Shown here piece after piece: positions 33,487 through 44,820 of a stretch of 64,000 nt of DNA; within the stretch, counting starts at the first letter, position 1; each line of letters opens with the position of its first letter. The notes under the pieces were generated by a model. The model did no database searches. It saw nothing but the letters and a program-made list of their open reading frames with translations, and was not told the origin of the DNA. Where the stretch lies: NCBI RefSeq assembly GCF_040712315.1, contig NC_134015.1, positions 45,919,464 through 45,983,463 on the forward strand, written 5' to 3'. The stretch is from Castanea sativa (taxonomy: Eukaryota > Streptophyta > Magnoliopsida > Fagales > Fagaceae). The translations under genes and the position numbers were made by a program.

Positions 33487-34997
33487 ATGGATGAGGTCAC
33501 CAAGAAATGGGAAAAGCTCACTCTGACGGAAATAGAGGGGGAAGAGTGTGCTCTTACAAATGAGGTATCTGATGGCTCTTTCGCCGTTGTAGCGAAATTC
33601 TTTACAAAACGAAAGATCAATCTTGAGGCGGTGGCAAGAACTTTCTGAGGTGTGTGGAAGGCTGATGGAGATTTTGAGTTTCGAGATTTGGGGAATAATC
33701 GTGCCCTTACTGTGTTCACTGATGAGGTAGACATGAACAGAGTTCTTCTTCACAGCCCATGGTCTTTTGACAAATATCTTCTGGCCCTCCACAAGCTGAA
33801 AGAGAATAATGCATAAATTCAGTAAAGTGCGATAAGGCTTACTTCTGGGTACAGATCTCCAACCTTCCTAATAGCCATATGACGAAGGAAAATGGGGAGC
33901 GCATCGACAACACTTTGGGTAAGGTAATTTCAGTCGATGCTCCTAAGAGTGGCCGAGCTTGGGGTACTTGTATCCATGTAAGGGTCCACATGGATATCAC
34001 AAAACCGTTGTGTAGGGGAAGAATGGTCCGGTTGGGTGAATTAGACAGACGATGGGTATCTTTCCAGTATGAGCGTTTCCCCGTTTATTGTTATTGGTGT
34101 GGTCATCTTGACCACGATGAGAAGGATTGTCGCCTGTGGATTCAAAGTAATGGTTCGTTGTGTAGAGAAGAGCAGCAATATGGTCCATGGCTCCAAGCTA
34201 CTCCTGACCGCTTACAGAAAACTCAAGTGGTCAGGGTTAGAGGTCATGACATGCCGCAGGACAATAGAAAGACAGCTAATGGAGAAAGTATACGGCGGAT
34301 TGCGATGGATCAAGGGCAAAATACGGTGGGTATGGCCAGGAGGAAAAATCATGATCCCGATAATCTTGGAAATAATGCGCCAATCGATAGGTATATCCCA
34401 CAAAATCCGGAGTTCCTTTCAATTTAAAATACTTCAATTCCCGGAGATTTTGAGGATCAGTTAAGGGAGATTGATACGACAATTAGAGATATGGCTTCAA
34501 AGGAATCTCAAGCCGTGGAGGATTTTTCGGATTCCTTAGCAATACAACTTGATGATGTTGTTGCAAAGTCAGGTGGGCTAGGGGTCACCCCATCAAGTGG
34601 ACCGACTAAGAGTGGGCCTTCGTCTGAGGTAAGTATGGTCACTCCTTCTTTTGTTTTGGGCCCTAGGGATGTGATAACTAACACTCTAAGTTCAGGCAAA
34701 AAGAATGTAAGTGGGGCGACAAAAAAGACTTGTATATCTGTCAAAGATGAATATGGTAAAATGAACTCTAAGGGGACCTGGAAACGTCTGGAGAAGTCAC
34801 AAATCTCTAAGGAAGTGGTAATGGGAGATTAGAATGAAATTTCAAAACGGAAATTGGAGGCACTGGAAGATACAAGAGAGGATGCTCTGGTCCTTGCAAA
34901 GAGGTCGAAATTGGAGGATGCAGTGTCTTTGGGGAAGGTTTTTAAGGAGCAGTTTAGATCGGTGGAGGTTGTTAAGCAACCCTGCTGGAAGCAATGA
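33487..34997 (+). pseudogene. LINE-A ORF1, RNA-binding protein
   Basis: ORF1 proteins of plant L1s bind element RNA. From the ATG at 33487 an N-terminal DUF4283-like domain is visible (FAVVAKFFTKRKINLEAVAR, then ALTVFTDEVDMNRVLLHSPW, SFDKYLLALHKLKE). A TGA at 33646 replaces a likely CGA, and the frame changes near 33812. The second frame carries GRAWGTCIHVRVHMDITKPL and the zinc knuckle CYWCGHLDHDEKDC (Cys-X2-Cys-X4-His-X4-Cys). It continues through stops at 34425 and 34830 to KQPCWKQ and a TGA at 34995 that overlaps the ORF2 ATG. The C-terminal third is Ser/Lys-rich and unstructured. Confidence 0.85.
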
Positions 34998-37900
34998 ATA
35001 CATTAAGTTGGAACTGTCGGGGGCTTGGGAACCCCCGTACAGTTAACGCACTAAAGAAGATAGTGCAAGCTGAAGCTCCCAGTTTGGTTTTCCTTATGGA
35101 AACTAAACTCCCTCAGAAGGCCATGAAACGGATGTCTGACATAAAACACTCCTTAGGATTGACTTAGGGCTTGTTTGTTCCTAGTGATGGGAAGAGTGGT
35201 GGTCTTGCTCTTCTTTGGAAGCCAGATGTCAAAGTGGATATACAAATGGTTTCCCGCTGGCATATTGAGGCCTTCATTGATTCTGGAGGTTCCATTAGGA
35301 TTTGGAGATTGATGGGATTCCATGGTAATCCTGATACCCGTGGGAGGCCAAAGTCTTGGGCACTCCTATCTCAGCTTACTGCAAGAAGTAATCTCCCCTG
35401 GTTGTGTGTGGGAGATTTTAATGAGGTCCTCAGTATTACAGAGAAGCAAGAGGAGATGGACAGGCCTTTTAGGCAGATTGATAATTTTTGGAACTGTGTC
35501 AATTCTTGTGGGTTAAATGACATTAGTTACGTGGGCTCTTGGTTTACTTGGAGTTTGTATCGATAGGATTTGGGATGGATACGGGAAAGGATTGATCATG
35601 GTTTTGCAACAACAGAGTCGCTGAATCGATTCCCTGGTGCCAGACTTTATCATTTGGCTACCTTGGCTTCAGATCATTGTTGCTTGATGTTGAGGATGAA
35701 TCTGAGGGTAAAGCAGAGGGAAAATCCTAAGCTTTTTCGTTTCGAAGCAATGTGGCTCAAGGATGGTAAATGTGGTGATATTGTGAAGGAGGCATGGGCT
35801 GAAGGTGAACTTACGGGCAGGGGAAACATTTTCTCCTCCTGTATGGACAAATGTAGAGAAGCTTTGACAAAATGGAATAGGCAAGAGTTTGGCCATGTGG
35901 GGAAAAAGCTAGCTAAGGCACAAGAATTGCTTCAGACTCTAGAGGCAAGATCCACCGGGATGTCGAACACTGTGGAGGTGTGTCAATAGAGGGCAGAGGT
36001 CAATCGTTTGTTGGATATGGAAGAGAGAATGTGGAAACAAAGGTCTTGTAACCCTTGGTTAAAAGAGGGAGACAAAAATACAAGATTTTTCCATGAGAAA
36101 GCCTCAACTAGAAAACAACATAACACTATTTTGGGTGTCATGGATGAGAATGATACTTGGCATGAGAATGAAGATAAGATTGTAGGAATCATTACAGGAT
36201 ATTATCAGAAACTCTTCACCACATCTCAACCTATTATCTGCTAGGAATTCCTTGATGCAATACATACTGGTGTGACTCCACAAATGAATCAAATGCTCAC
36301 CAAAGTTTTCACAACTGCTGAGGTTAAGAAAGCTCTGGACCAAATGTATTCACTTAAGTCCTCGGGACCGGATGGTATGCCCCCTCTTTTTTATCAGCAT
36401 TTTTGGCCTGTTGTAGGTAATAGTGTAGTTTCTGTTGTGCTGGATTTTTTAAATAATGGTACTGCCCCTCAAAATTTCCATGAAACCCATATTGTTCTTA
36501 TCCTTAAGGTAAAGAGCCCCACAAAAGTTTCAGAATATAGACCCATTAGTCTATCTAATGTTGTCTACAAACTGGCTTCCAAGGTTCTTGCTAATAGGCT
36601 TAAGACTCTTTTACCTTCTCTTATCACTGAAAATCAAAGTGCTTTCTTGTCTAAAAGGTTGATTATTGACAATGTGCTTGTTGCTTTTGAGATTATGAAT
36701 ACTATTAGCCAAAAGAAGAGTGGAAAAACAGGGTCCATGGCTTTAAAGCTTGACATGAGTAAGGCTTTTGATAGGGTAGAATGGAGTTGTTTAGAACATA
36801 TTATGAGAAAAATAGGCTTTCATCAAAAATGGATTACTATGGTTATGAATTGTGTTACTTCTGTTAAATACTATATTTGCATTAATGGTGTTCCTCATGG
36901 GAGTATTACCCCGTCTAGGGGCTTACGTCAAGGGGACCCTCTCTCTCCCTACTTGTTTCTTTTGTGTGCAGAAAGTCTTTCAGCACTAATACATAAAGCA
37001 GCAAGTATGGGCACTCTTCGGGGTTTACAGGTGTGCAAGAGGAGCCCTCGCATCACTCATCTCTTCTTTGCTGATGATAGCTTACTCTTTTGTAATGCTA
37101 CTATTGCTGATTGTGAAGAAATCCAAAGATTGCTAATGCTGTATGAAAAGGCAACAGGGTAGCAAGTAAACATGCAAAAAACCTCCTTATTTTTTAGTCT
37201 AAATACATCTGAGGAGATCAAAGAGTATGTAAAGCATAGATTTGGGGTTGATATCATCCACCAACATGAGAAATACTTGGGTTTGCCATTCTTGGTGGGA
37301 AGGAATAAGCGTAAAACCTTTCAACAACTTAAAGAAAGAGTGGCTAGTAAACTGTCAAGTTGGAAAGAGAAGTTTTTGTCCATGGCGGGGAAGGAGGTTT
37401 TGATCAAAGCTATTTTTCAAGCAATCCCAACTCACACTATGAGTTGTTTTCTAATTCCGAAGTCCCTTTGTGATGAATTAAATAGTATGGTGGGGCAATT
37501 TCGGTGGGGGCAAAAAAACGAAGAGCGTAAAATGAGTTGGATGAGTTGGGAAAAATTATGAACGCCTAAGGCTAGCGGTGGTATGGGCTTTAGAGATTTG
37601 AGATCTTTTAACCTTGCCTTTTTAGCAAAGCAAGGTTGGAGGTTGCAACAAGGTTCAAACTCTCTATCTTATAAGGTTTTTAAAAGTAAATACTTCCCGG
37701 GGACTGACTTTGTGAATGCTCAGAAAGGTAGAAATCCTTCATATGTCTGGCGGAGTATTCTAGCAGCGCAGCCCATTATTAATCAAGGGATGCGTTGGCA
37801 AGTTGGTGATGGCAAAAGTATTAGGATTTGGAAGGATAAGTGGATTCCTACTCCATCCACCTTTCGAGTAATCTCTCCCAGGACCTTGCTGCCACTAGAT

Positions 37901-39106
37901 CAAACTGTTGATATCCTTATTGATACAGACCGTGGCACTTAGAGAGCTGATTTGGTTAGGGAGCTGTTCATAAACTTTGAGGCAGAAACCATTCTAAGCA
38001 TCCCACTGAGTATTCGTATGCCTAGGGACAAAATGGTTTGGGCTGGAACACCTAATGGAAAATTTACAGTGAAAAGTGCCTACTGGCTAGCCAAGGCTAT
38101 GTCAATGGCTGATCATGAGGGAACTTCAGGTGCTCATGGACAGAAGAGGCTTTGGAAGACTATTTGGGGTGCTGAAGTGCCTAATAAAATTAAGAATTTT
38201 GTGTGGAGAGCCTGTCAAAATATCCTCCCTACAAAATCTAATTTGTGCCGTCGATAAGTGATTAATTCTGATACTTGTGAACAGTGTGACAAGTACAGTG
38301 AGACAACTAGCCATGTATTACTTCACTGTGATTTCTCCTCAACAGTCTGGAAGGCATGTGGTTTGGTGGTGGATCGGGACTCTCTGTTTGTGGATTGTTT
38401 ATGGAAGCTGTGTGATGCATTGGGACCAACTGATGTAAACCTCACTTACTTCATGGCTATTGCATGGAATTTGTGGAAAAATAGGAATGGAGTTAGACAC
38501 GGAGAAGCCCCAAAATCTGCAGCAACTCTTATATCTGAGGCCATTCATTTTGTTACAGCTTACCAAGCTATCCAAGACCGCCCCACCATGTCAGCATCTC
38601 CTCTTCCTCCTCATTGGACTCCCCCTGTGGCAGGTGTTTTCAAAGCAAATGTAGATGGGGCTGTCTTCAAGGATCTGTCCTCTGCTGGTATAGGAGTGAT
38701 TCTCCGGGATGATAAAGGTAATGTTATTGGAGCTTTGAGCCAGAGGCTCTATGCTCCTTTGGGACCTCTGGAGGCTGAAGCAAAGGCCATGGAAGCTGCA
38801 ATACTCTTCGCTAGAGATATGGGGATTCATGATATTGTGTTGGAGGGTGATTCTCTACAAGTCAGCAATTTTTTGAAAGGCAGCTCATCAGCTCCTCCTA
38901 CTGTGGCAAATGTCCTAGAAGGTGTCCTTTTCCATCTTCAGTTTTTTAAAAGTTTTTGTTTCTCACACATTAGAAGGACAGGTAACAAGCCTGCACATTT
39001 GTTAGCATAACAAGCTAAGTATATCTCTGATTTTGAGGCTTGGCTTGAGGAAACCCCCAGCTTCATTGAAGCTGCTATAGCCTCTGATTTTTCTGATTGT
39101 ATCTGA
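34994..39106 (+). pseudogene. LINE-A ORF2: endonuclease, RT, RNase H
   Basis: One continuous frame of 1,371 codons including the terminator, without a single frameshift. The endonuclease begins MNTLSWNCRGLGNPRTVNAL, with LVFLMETKL (catalytic Glu), WLCVGDFNEVL and LASDHCCLML. The reverse transcriptase runs about 36300-37150: YRPISLSNVVYKLASKVLAN, KLDMSKAFDRVEW, GLRQGDPLSPYLFLLC and the catalytic FADDSLLF. A zinc-binding segment follows (CEQCDKYSETTSHVLLHC). The C-terminal RNase H has ANVDGAVFKD, EAEAKAMEAA and LEGDSLQV. In-frame stops lie at 35165, 35564, 35987, 36242, 37160, 37559, 37940, 38255 and 39008. Confidence 0.92.
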
Positions 39107-39166
39107 TTCTTTTTCCTACTTTTATTAATACGAAGCTGTGTTCTTATCAAAAAAGAAAAAGAAAAA

Positions 39167-39182
39167 AAGAAACACAGTCATC
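39167..39182. repeat. Right target-site duplication of LINE-A
   Basis: AAGAAACACAGTCATC, one mismatch from the left copy at 33285-33300. Confidence 0.85.
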
Positions 39183-39700
39183 GTCACAGGCAGTTCTCAG
39201 AACCTCTGAAAGACTGAGATTATTGTAACAAAAAGACATGACAGACGTAAGAGAAAGTCTTGTGGGCTGCAACATTAGCATCTCTCTTGACCCAACAGAA
39301 AACAACAACTAAACATAGACTCTTTAAAAGTTAAAATATTACTAATGACAATAGAGATGGTCCAGTTTGGGCATGAATCTGGAGAATTTATTGTGTCAAA
39401 GCAAATCTTGGCATCTCCCTCAATGATGACTTGGTTCCAGCCTTCATTTCTTGCAAGTTGCAATGCCCAGAGGATAGCTGCAGCTTTATCATGAGAGGGG
39501 GAGCAGTAGGTGCAGGTTTTAGCCCAGACTTTGATGACTTTTCCATGGGAGTCTCTGGCTAAAACTGCTAAGGCTGAAGAGGATGCAGCAATTGTAGTGT
39601 TACCAAAGATTCACATATAAGCATGGAGAGACACCGACCTAAAGAAGGAGGGCAACTGCGGCGCTGAACAAGAAGAGGATGCGAAAGTTGGTTTTTATTA
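39183..39700 (-). pseudogene. LINE-B, RNase H end of ORF2
   Basis: On the minus strand an RNase H-like region is readable: LARDSHGKVIKVWAKTC, KAAAILWALQLARNEGW and VIIEGDAKICFDTIN (catalytic Asp region). After one frame change comes FCWVKRDANVAAHKTF. The upstream part of the LINE is absent, so it is 5' truncated, perhaps near 39700. Its 3' end is at 33241-33300, beyond LINE-A. It is older than LINE-A because LINE-A sits inside it. Confidence 0.7.
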
Positions 39701-39922
39701 TGTTTCCTTTCTTTTGGGCCCAGAAGCCCTTTCTTTTGGGCTACTTTTCTCCTATACCCCACACACTCACACTCTGTCTTGCAGCCACCATCGTTTAAGC
39801 AACTATTCCTTAACTCGTATGCACGGTTTTATCTCTTTGAAGAGCTTTTGTTGTGAAACATGTAAGCTTAAGCTTATGGAGCATGTTTTTAGCATCCATA
39901 AAGATGCCAAAGAAACATTATA
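39701..39922. other. Short intergenic spacer
   Basis: No recognisable gene. CCTTTCTTTTGGGC occurs twice, near 39707 and 39728. Confidence 0.4.
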
Positions 39923-40045
39923 GGCTGTTTGGTACAAGAGTTTAAACACATGTTTTCAGTTTTTAAATAACATTACACGTATTTTTATACACTTTTTTAC
40001 CAACACGTATTTCTAAAAAATACAAACAACGTTACCAAACAGTCC
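39923..40045. mobile_element. Small MITE, 123 bp
   Basis: The left end, GGCTGTTTGGTA, and the reverse complement of the right end, GGACTGTTTGGTA, are inverted repeats. TTATA precedes and follows the element, giving a 5-bp duplication (or a TTA 3-bp one as in PIF/Harbinger). The interior has inverted AACACGTATTT and ACACGTATTT-like motifs. Confidence 0.7.
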
Positions 40046-40377
40046 TTATATATCTGAAAAGCTCTGACCCATATGAAAAATTATTAAAGTTGGATCCAAA
40101 TTCAACCCGAAATCTTCAATGAAATCCAATAAAAATTAGAATCTAAAACTTTCCTTTGGAATTTTAAAATTTTCTCCAAAATTCAGAGGCTTGTGGAGTA
40201 GTGGCGTAGTGCCTCCATTTCAACCGGAATTATTATTATCATTTTTTTTGTTTGGAGAAACTGCTCATAGAGTAGTGCCTACACAAAGATTCGCAAAACA
40301 TTGAAATTAAAATGCGAAGACTAAGTCAATGTTCAATACCAATCCCACCACCAAATGGGCTACCAAATTAGTAAAAA
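40046..40377. other. Intergenic spacer, nothing recognised
   Basis: AT-rich, no domain-bearing frame. Confidence 0.5.
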
Positions 40378-40781
40378 CTAGCTTGTAACCTCATGCATAT
40401 GCATGAATACACTTAAAAATATATAATAAGATGCATAATATAATTCCTATATATATAATTTAAATACTATTAATAGTCATTTTTATATTTTGTTAACTCT
40501 TTAAAAAAAATTGTAAGGATATTATTAGGTATAAAATGTAAATTGTTCATATATTTTTTTAATTATTGTGAAGCACTTTTTTTTTTTACGATTTATTTAT
40601 TCTAGACTCTTTGATTTTTGTACTTAATAACTCACTTGGATGTATTTTTATGATGTGGTCCCACATTTGATTCTAAAATTAAGAAATAAAACTCTTTAAG
40701 GATAAATAATTTAGGACACATAGCGCAAAATTGGAACTCTAATTTGAAATTTTAATTTGAATTTCTCTTAACTTCACCTAT

Positions 40782-40824
<43 letters not shown>
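40378..40824 (-). mobile_element. Short non-autonomous Helitron
   Basis: On the minus strand it starts TCTATATAT just after an A, and ends with a palindromic hairpin CATGCATATGCATG, ten bases (AGGTTACAAG), then CTAG, followed by T. That satisfies the A-TC...CTAG-T rule with the hairpin at the usual distance. The 447-bp interior (including a minus-strand AATTTGGA-poor, CCAATTTTGCGC motif near its 5' end) has no coding. A 38-bp TA tract lies at its 5' end. Confidence 0.7.
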
Positions 40825-41098
40825 TATCTAATGTATGAGACTTTACATTCACAAACTCACAATTCTTTTCCAAATATACATTGAAAAACACCAAAAAAAA
40901 AAACCTTTGAATCAGACCCAAATTCATTGAACCCATAATTTTCTCTCAACAACAAGTTTCAAATTTGAAGAGAAAATCACAAATTTTAATCTCAATACAC
41001 AATCCCCACCATGAAATAAATCATAACCAAATAAGATCCACTTCTCAATTTTCCCAAAACTTTCAAATACACAATCTCAAGGACTATTGTAATTCAAT

Positions 41099-41133
<35 letters not shown>

Positions 41134-42477
41134 GTCAAAATGTTTGACTTTTTGTTGACCACGTCTCATTGCGCCACTGGTTACATAAATTACTACCACA
41201 TTTACATTTAAAAGCACCGAAACATTCTCACTTTTCGTTAGGTGGATTAAGGAAACATTTCAATGATATTTTTCACATTTTAGTGATGTTTCTGTCCCTT
41301 GAGTGGTAATTACCCGTGAATGTTTTTAAAGATAATACCCGCTTTAAAAACCAATTGATGAAACTAAACTATAAAGGCAACGTTCTGGCTCCTAGGTAGT
41401 TACAAATTTTGTACCTTTCATATTCATTCCCATGAAAAGCCAAAAGAGAGAAAATTTTTCCCCTTTCTTATCCCTACGCTTTTCTCCCTTTGTAATTTAT
41501 TTCTTGCACAACTTTGAAACCGAAGACAGTTCCTTTTAGAGAAGGAGAAAGATGAGAGATTGGTCTACAATCTTCACCTCCAATAGGCACCTCTTCTTTC
41601 TCCCACCATTTTTTCCCTAATTTAAATGGTTAATTTGACATGCTTACTTTTTTTTTTTAATTTCTATTTTCTATTATTAATTGTTGTGTTTGGTTTTGGA
41701 GACATAAATTCAAAGCATAAAAACCTAGAACCATCTGTAAACTAAAACTACAATTTTCATTTGATTTGGAATTTGTTCTTCTCAAATTGAAGTTGTTGAT
41801 TTATGCCCAATATGTTTAGAATTAGAATTTAATCTAAAGTTAATTCATATGCACTTAAATATTGTCCAGGCAACTTTGGTCAGATATGGGCTCAAATTGC
41901 AAATTTGAAAGTACTAATACATACGTGTTTAAGGAATTTTTTTGTTGTTGTTACATTTGAATTTTACATGATTCATTAAGTGTTGTTTCTTTTACATGTA
42001 CACAAGTTGTTTGATAAGATTCTTAAGTGATGTTTTGTGCCTCTTTGTATACAATAAAACACACAATTTAAATACCTTTTGAACAAAACGGTGTACCATT
42101 TAGTTTTTAACTGTTTCATCATTGTTAAAAAAAACACAATCTAAACAACGATAGTAACAAACGATCAAATGGTAGTTAGAATTGGTTTAGGATAAGATTA
42201 TGGTTTATTATAAGATAGTTAGAATTGGTTTTATTGTGCTTATTTGTTGTTGTTGAAAGGCGGAAATTTGAGACTACAAAGCATATATAAAGTGACATTT
42301 AAACCTTTGCCAGTTAGACTACTGAAATTGTTATTAGTAAAGTTCTGATTATATTCCTATTTAAATACAATATCCTACTTCTAGCCAATTTTTTTCTGTC
42401 TGCCACCATCCATACGCCAATCTTCCTCCCTCCAATTTATCCTATTTGACATTCTTCAGAAATTTGAAATATTTACT
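40825..42477. other. Intergenic DNA, no gene seen
   Basis: AT-rich, with an (ATA)10 trinucleotide tract at 41104-41133. Short frames show no domain. No terminal repeats were identified. Confidence 0.5.
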
Positions 42478-43808
42478 TGTTAGGATATGTGCCCTTAAAT
42501 CCTATTGTATGATGCTATGTATGACATTATGTATGATTTAATGTTATGATTAATAAAGTTGTTTTATTATTATCTAAAATAATAGTAATACGAGTATTTG
42601 GACATTATCATATAGTTCATGAGATGCATAGTATGTGATATATGTGAAAAGTCACAGAAAATATAATTATAAGTTCTTTGTAAACTCAGAATTATAGTTT
42701 GTAGTTGGTGATAAAATTGGGCATTTCATCTGCAAAGACTATTACATATCAATTAAGATGATTTGTCTTGATCATGCAAGTGGAGACTTCTAGTTGGTAT
42801 GTTGATATGTTTTAAAAGTTAAGACATATTGAACTGGATCGCTGTGAGATTTATTATTCTCCTAATGACTATAAAATGAATAATAAATCTCACGACTTCT
42901 ATTTGCATGAACTCTTAGTCCTGAGAAAATAATGGACATGATCATGAGGTGTAGGTTGCTTTCATATATCAGGAGTGAGATCTAAAGTCACGATCAAAAC
43001 CTCAGTATGTTGGGCAGCCATATTTAGTGTTGATGGAACATATATTCTCAAGATGGAATTCATAATCTTTAACGAAGATATAAAATATTCTTTTGAGATA
43101 AGTTTAATGAGTTTAGTTATTAAGAGTGTTGGGCCTAACCATTTTAGTAAGGAGTTACTAAAGTATATATTTATGAAATTGAATTTCATAAATATATGAT
43201 GAATAACTTAAAGGATTAAACTAGGTACTCAAGGGGTTGCATGTATAATAAAGTCTTGGGATATAATTTATTAATAAGGCCTAGAGTGCAATTGTATTTA
43301 TATAGTTGTATTAAATATAATTAATAGTAACTTTGGACTTGTCTAGAGTTGGTAGTAAAGCCCAAGGCCCATTGAAACTAGTATCTTATTGGTTCCTTTT
43401 GGTCCCACTCCAAGCCACATACTAAAGCCCAATTGGAAAGGCCCAATAGACTAGCCTAATTAGATAATCAATTAGATATAAAGGGAGAAACATATAGAAT
43501 TTTATGATTTGAGAGACATCATTGTGAAATGGTGTATATGTGTGAGTGAAGCCACTCGATTATTCTCCCTTGGAAACTGATTGAGAGACCACACTTCTTG
43601 GGCGTAAAGTGGAATTGGAGTGAAGATTAAAAGTGTTCCCAATTACTTCTAATATTTTGTTTTGAATTTCACCACACCAAGGTACACTATCTTATTCTTA
43701 AATTCTGAAATTTACATAATACATGTTATCAATCATGAAAGAAATAGATCCATGTTTGTTGCTTCCGTTGTGTGTTTTGTATGAGCTACAAAACTAGTTT
43801 TTCCAACA
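42478..43808 (+). mobile_element. Large solo LTR, 1,331 bp
   Basis: It begins TGTTAGGATATGTGCCC and ends AGTTTTTCCAACA, flanked by TTACT on both sides (42473-42477 and 43809-43813). No primer site or coding lies inside. A long palindrome-like stretch near 42845-42895 (GAGATTTATTATTC and its complement) and another near 43155-43195 explain short frames on both strands. The length and the TTTTTCCAACA end resemble large Copia LTRs, but the superfamily is not proven. Confidence 0.8.
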
Positions 43809-43999
43809 TTACTATCCGACTATCACAAGATGCATTCAATGATAACAAGCCCTAGACTTCTCAATGACGCATCAAAGATATTTAGTGACTCAATATTGTT
43901 TCATTAAGGTATTTCTAAATTTGATTTGTGTTTCGATTTATTTCCATTGTTACATTTAAAACCTATGTCAATGCATGTAAAGAATTACACTATAATTTG

Positions 44000-44751
44000 T
44001 GTGTGGGGCAAAAAGATCCTGATGGGAACATGGGCCTTTTGGGTCGTGTTAAAGAAGGCCGACCTGATCCTGGGTTTAGAATTTGTTAGTACTATGGGTC
44101 GGCCCATACGCCGAGGATCCGAGGATCCAGCCGAGGGTGACCTTACCCTCGGATGAACACCGAAGAACTCGGGATTTCATAGTAAAGATTAGGGGATGAC
44201 ACGGTTAAAGCCAATGGTTAAGAGGGGTGAGCCCTAGAACGCCCCAGAAGCACCGGTGTTGAAGAAATGTCAAAGATAAAGGCTGCTGCCTCCACATTAA
44301 AGACCCTGCACCTACCACCCTGGCCGCATTTATGGGGGAAGTGACACCTGAACAGTGGAAGAGAAACTTCTGGTTACTATTCAAAGGCACTGAGAAAAGA
44401 AATATCTAGGCTAAGGGGGAGGTGAGGCAACACGTGTACAAAGCATTCAAAAGAGTAGTATTTAAAGAGCAATCTAAGACAGGAAAAGGGGATGGACTTT
44501 TTGTAACCTAAAAAGAAAAAAGACTAAGAGAAAGATATAATATAAGAACAGATCTCGACTTACATCCGAGGAGGTTGATTTACAATATTCCTTGTTGTTT
44601 TCAAGTGTTAACAATCTTTGACTTGTCACTTAATCCTCACACACTTCTAACCTGGGTTTCAAGCCCACACTCTACAAATTCATATTGTTTAAGGCTCATT
44701 GGGCCTGAGCCCATAACTGTTCTTGGGACCAGGTGCAATTGTGCACTTACA
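44000..44751 (+). repeat. 5' LTR of element C
   Basis: 752 bp, TGTGTGGGGCAAAA to GTGCACTTACA. TATTTAAAG near 44458 is the candidate TATA box. It is nearly identical to 54941-55691. Relatives stand alone at 6195-6926 and 59080-59820. Confidence 0.95.
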
Positions 44752-44752
44752 A

Positions 44753-44771
44753 TTGGCGCCGTCTGTGGGAA
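44753..44771 (+). promoter_or_regulatory. Primer-binding site, element C
   Basis: TTGGCGCCGTCTGTGGGAA begins two bases after the LTR. The first part, TGGCGCCG, matches the complement of a plant aspartate tRNA 3' end; later bases diverge. This string is common after plant gypsy LTRs. Confidence 0.75.
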
Positions 44772-44820
44772 ATCTAGTCTAGAAGAGGTAGGGATATTAT
44801 GGCAAGCTTAGGCTCTCACC

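Larger units (their letters stand above)
33301..39166 (+). mobile_element. Full-length L1-type LINE (LINE-A)
   Basis: It is 5.87 kb: a 5' UTR of about 190 bases, ORF1 with a zinc knuckle, ORF2 with endonuclease, reverse transcriptase, zinc-binding and RNase H regions, a short 3' UTR (ending TTCTTATC) and an A-rich tail at 39149-39166. A 16-bp target duplication surrounds it. Its length and both ORFs indicate no 5' truncation. Several stop codons disable it. Confidence 0.93.

Noticed and set aside
42962..43199. Open frames on both strands
   Set aside because: They arise from palindromic sequence inside a solo LTR.
44753..44771. tRNA-like string
   Set aside because: It matches only the 3' end of a tRNA next to an LTR, which is a primer site, not a tRNA gene.
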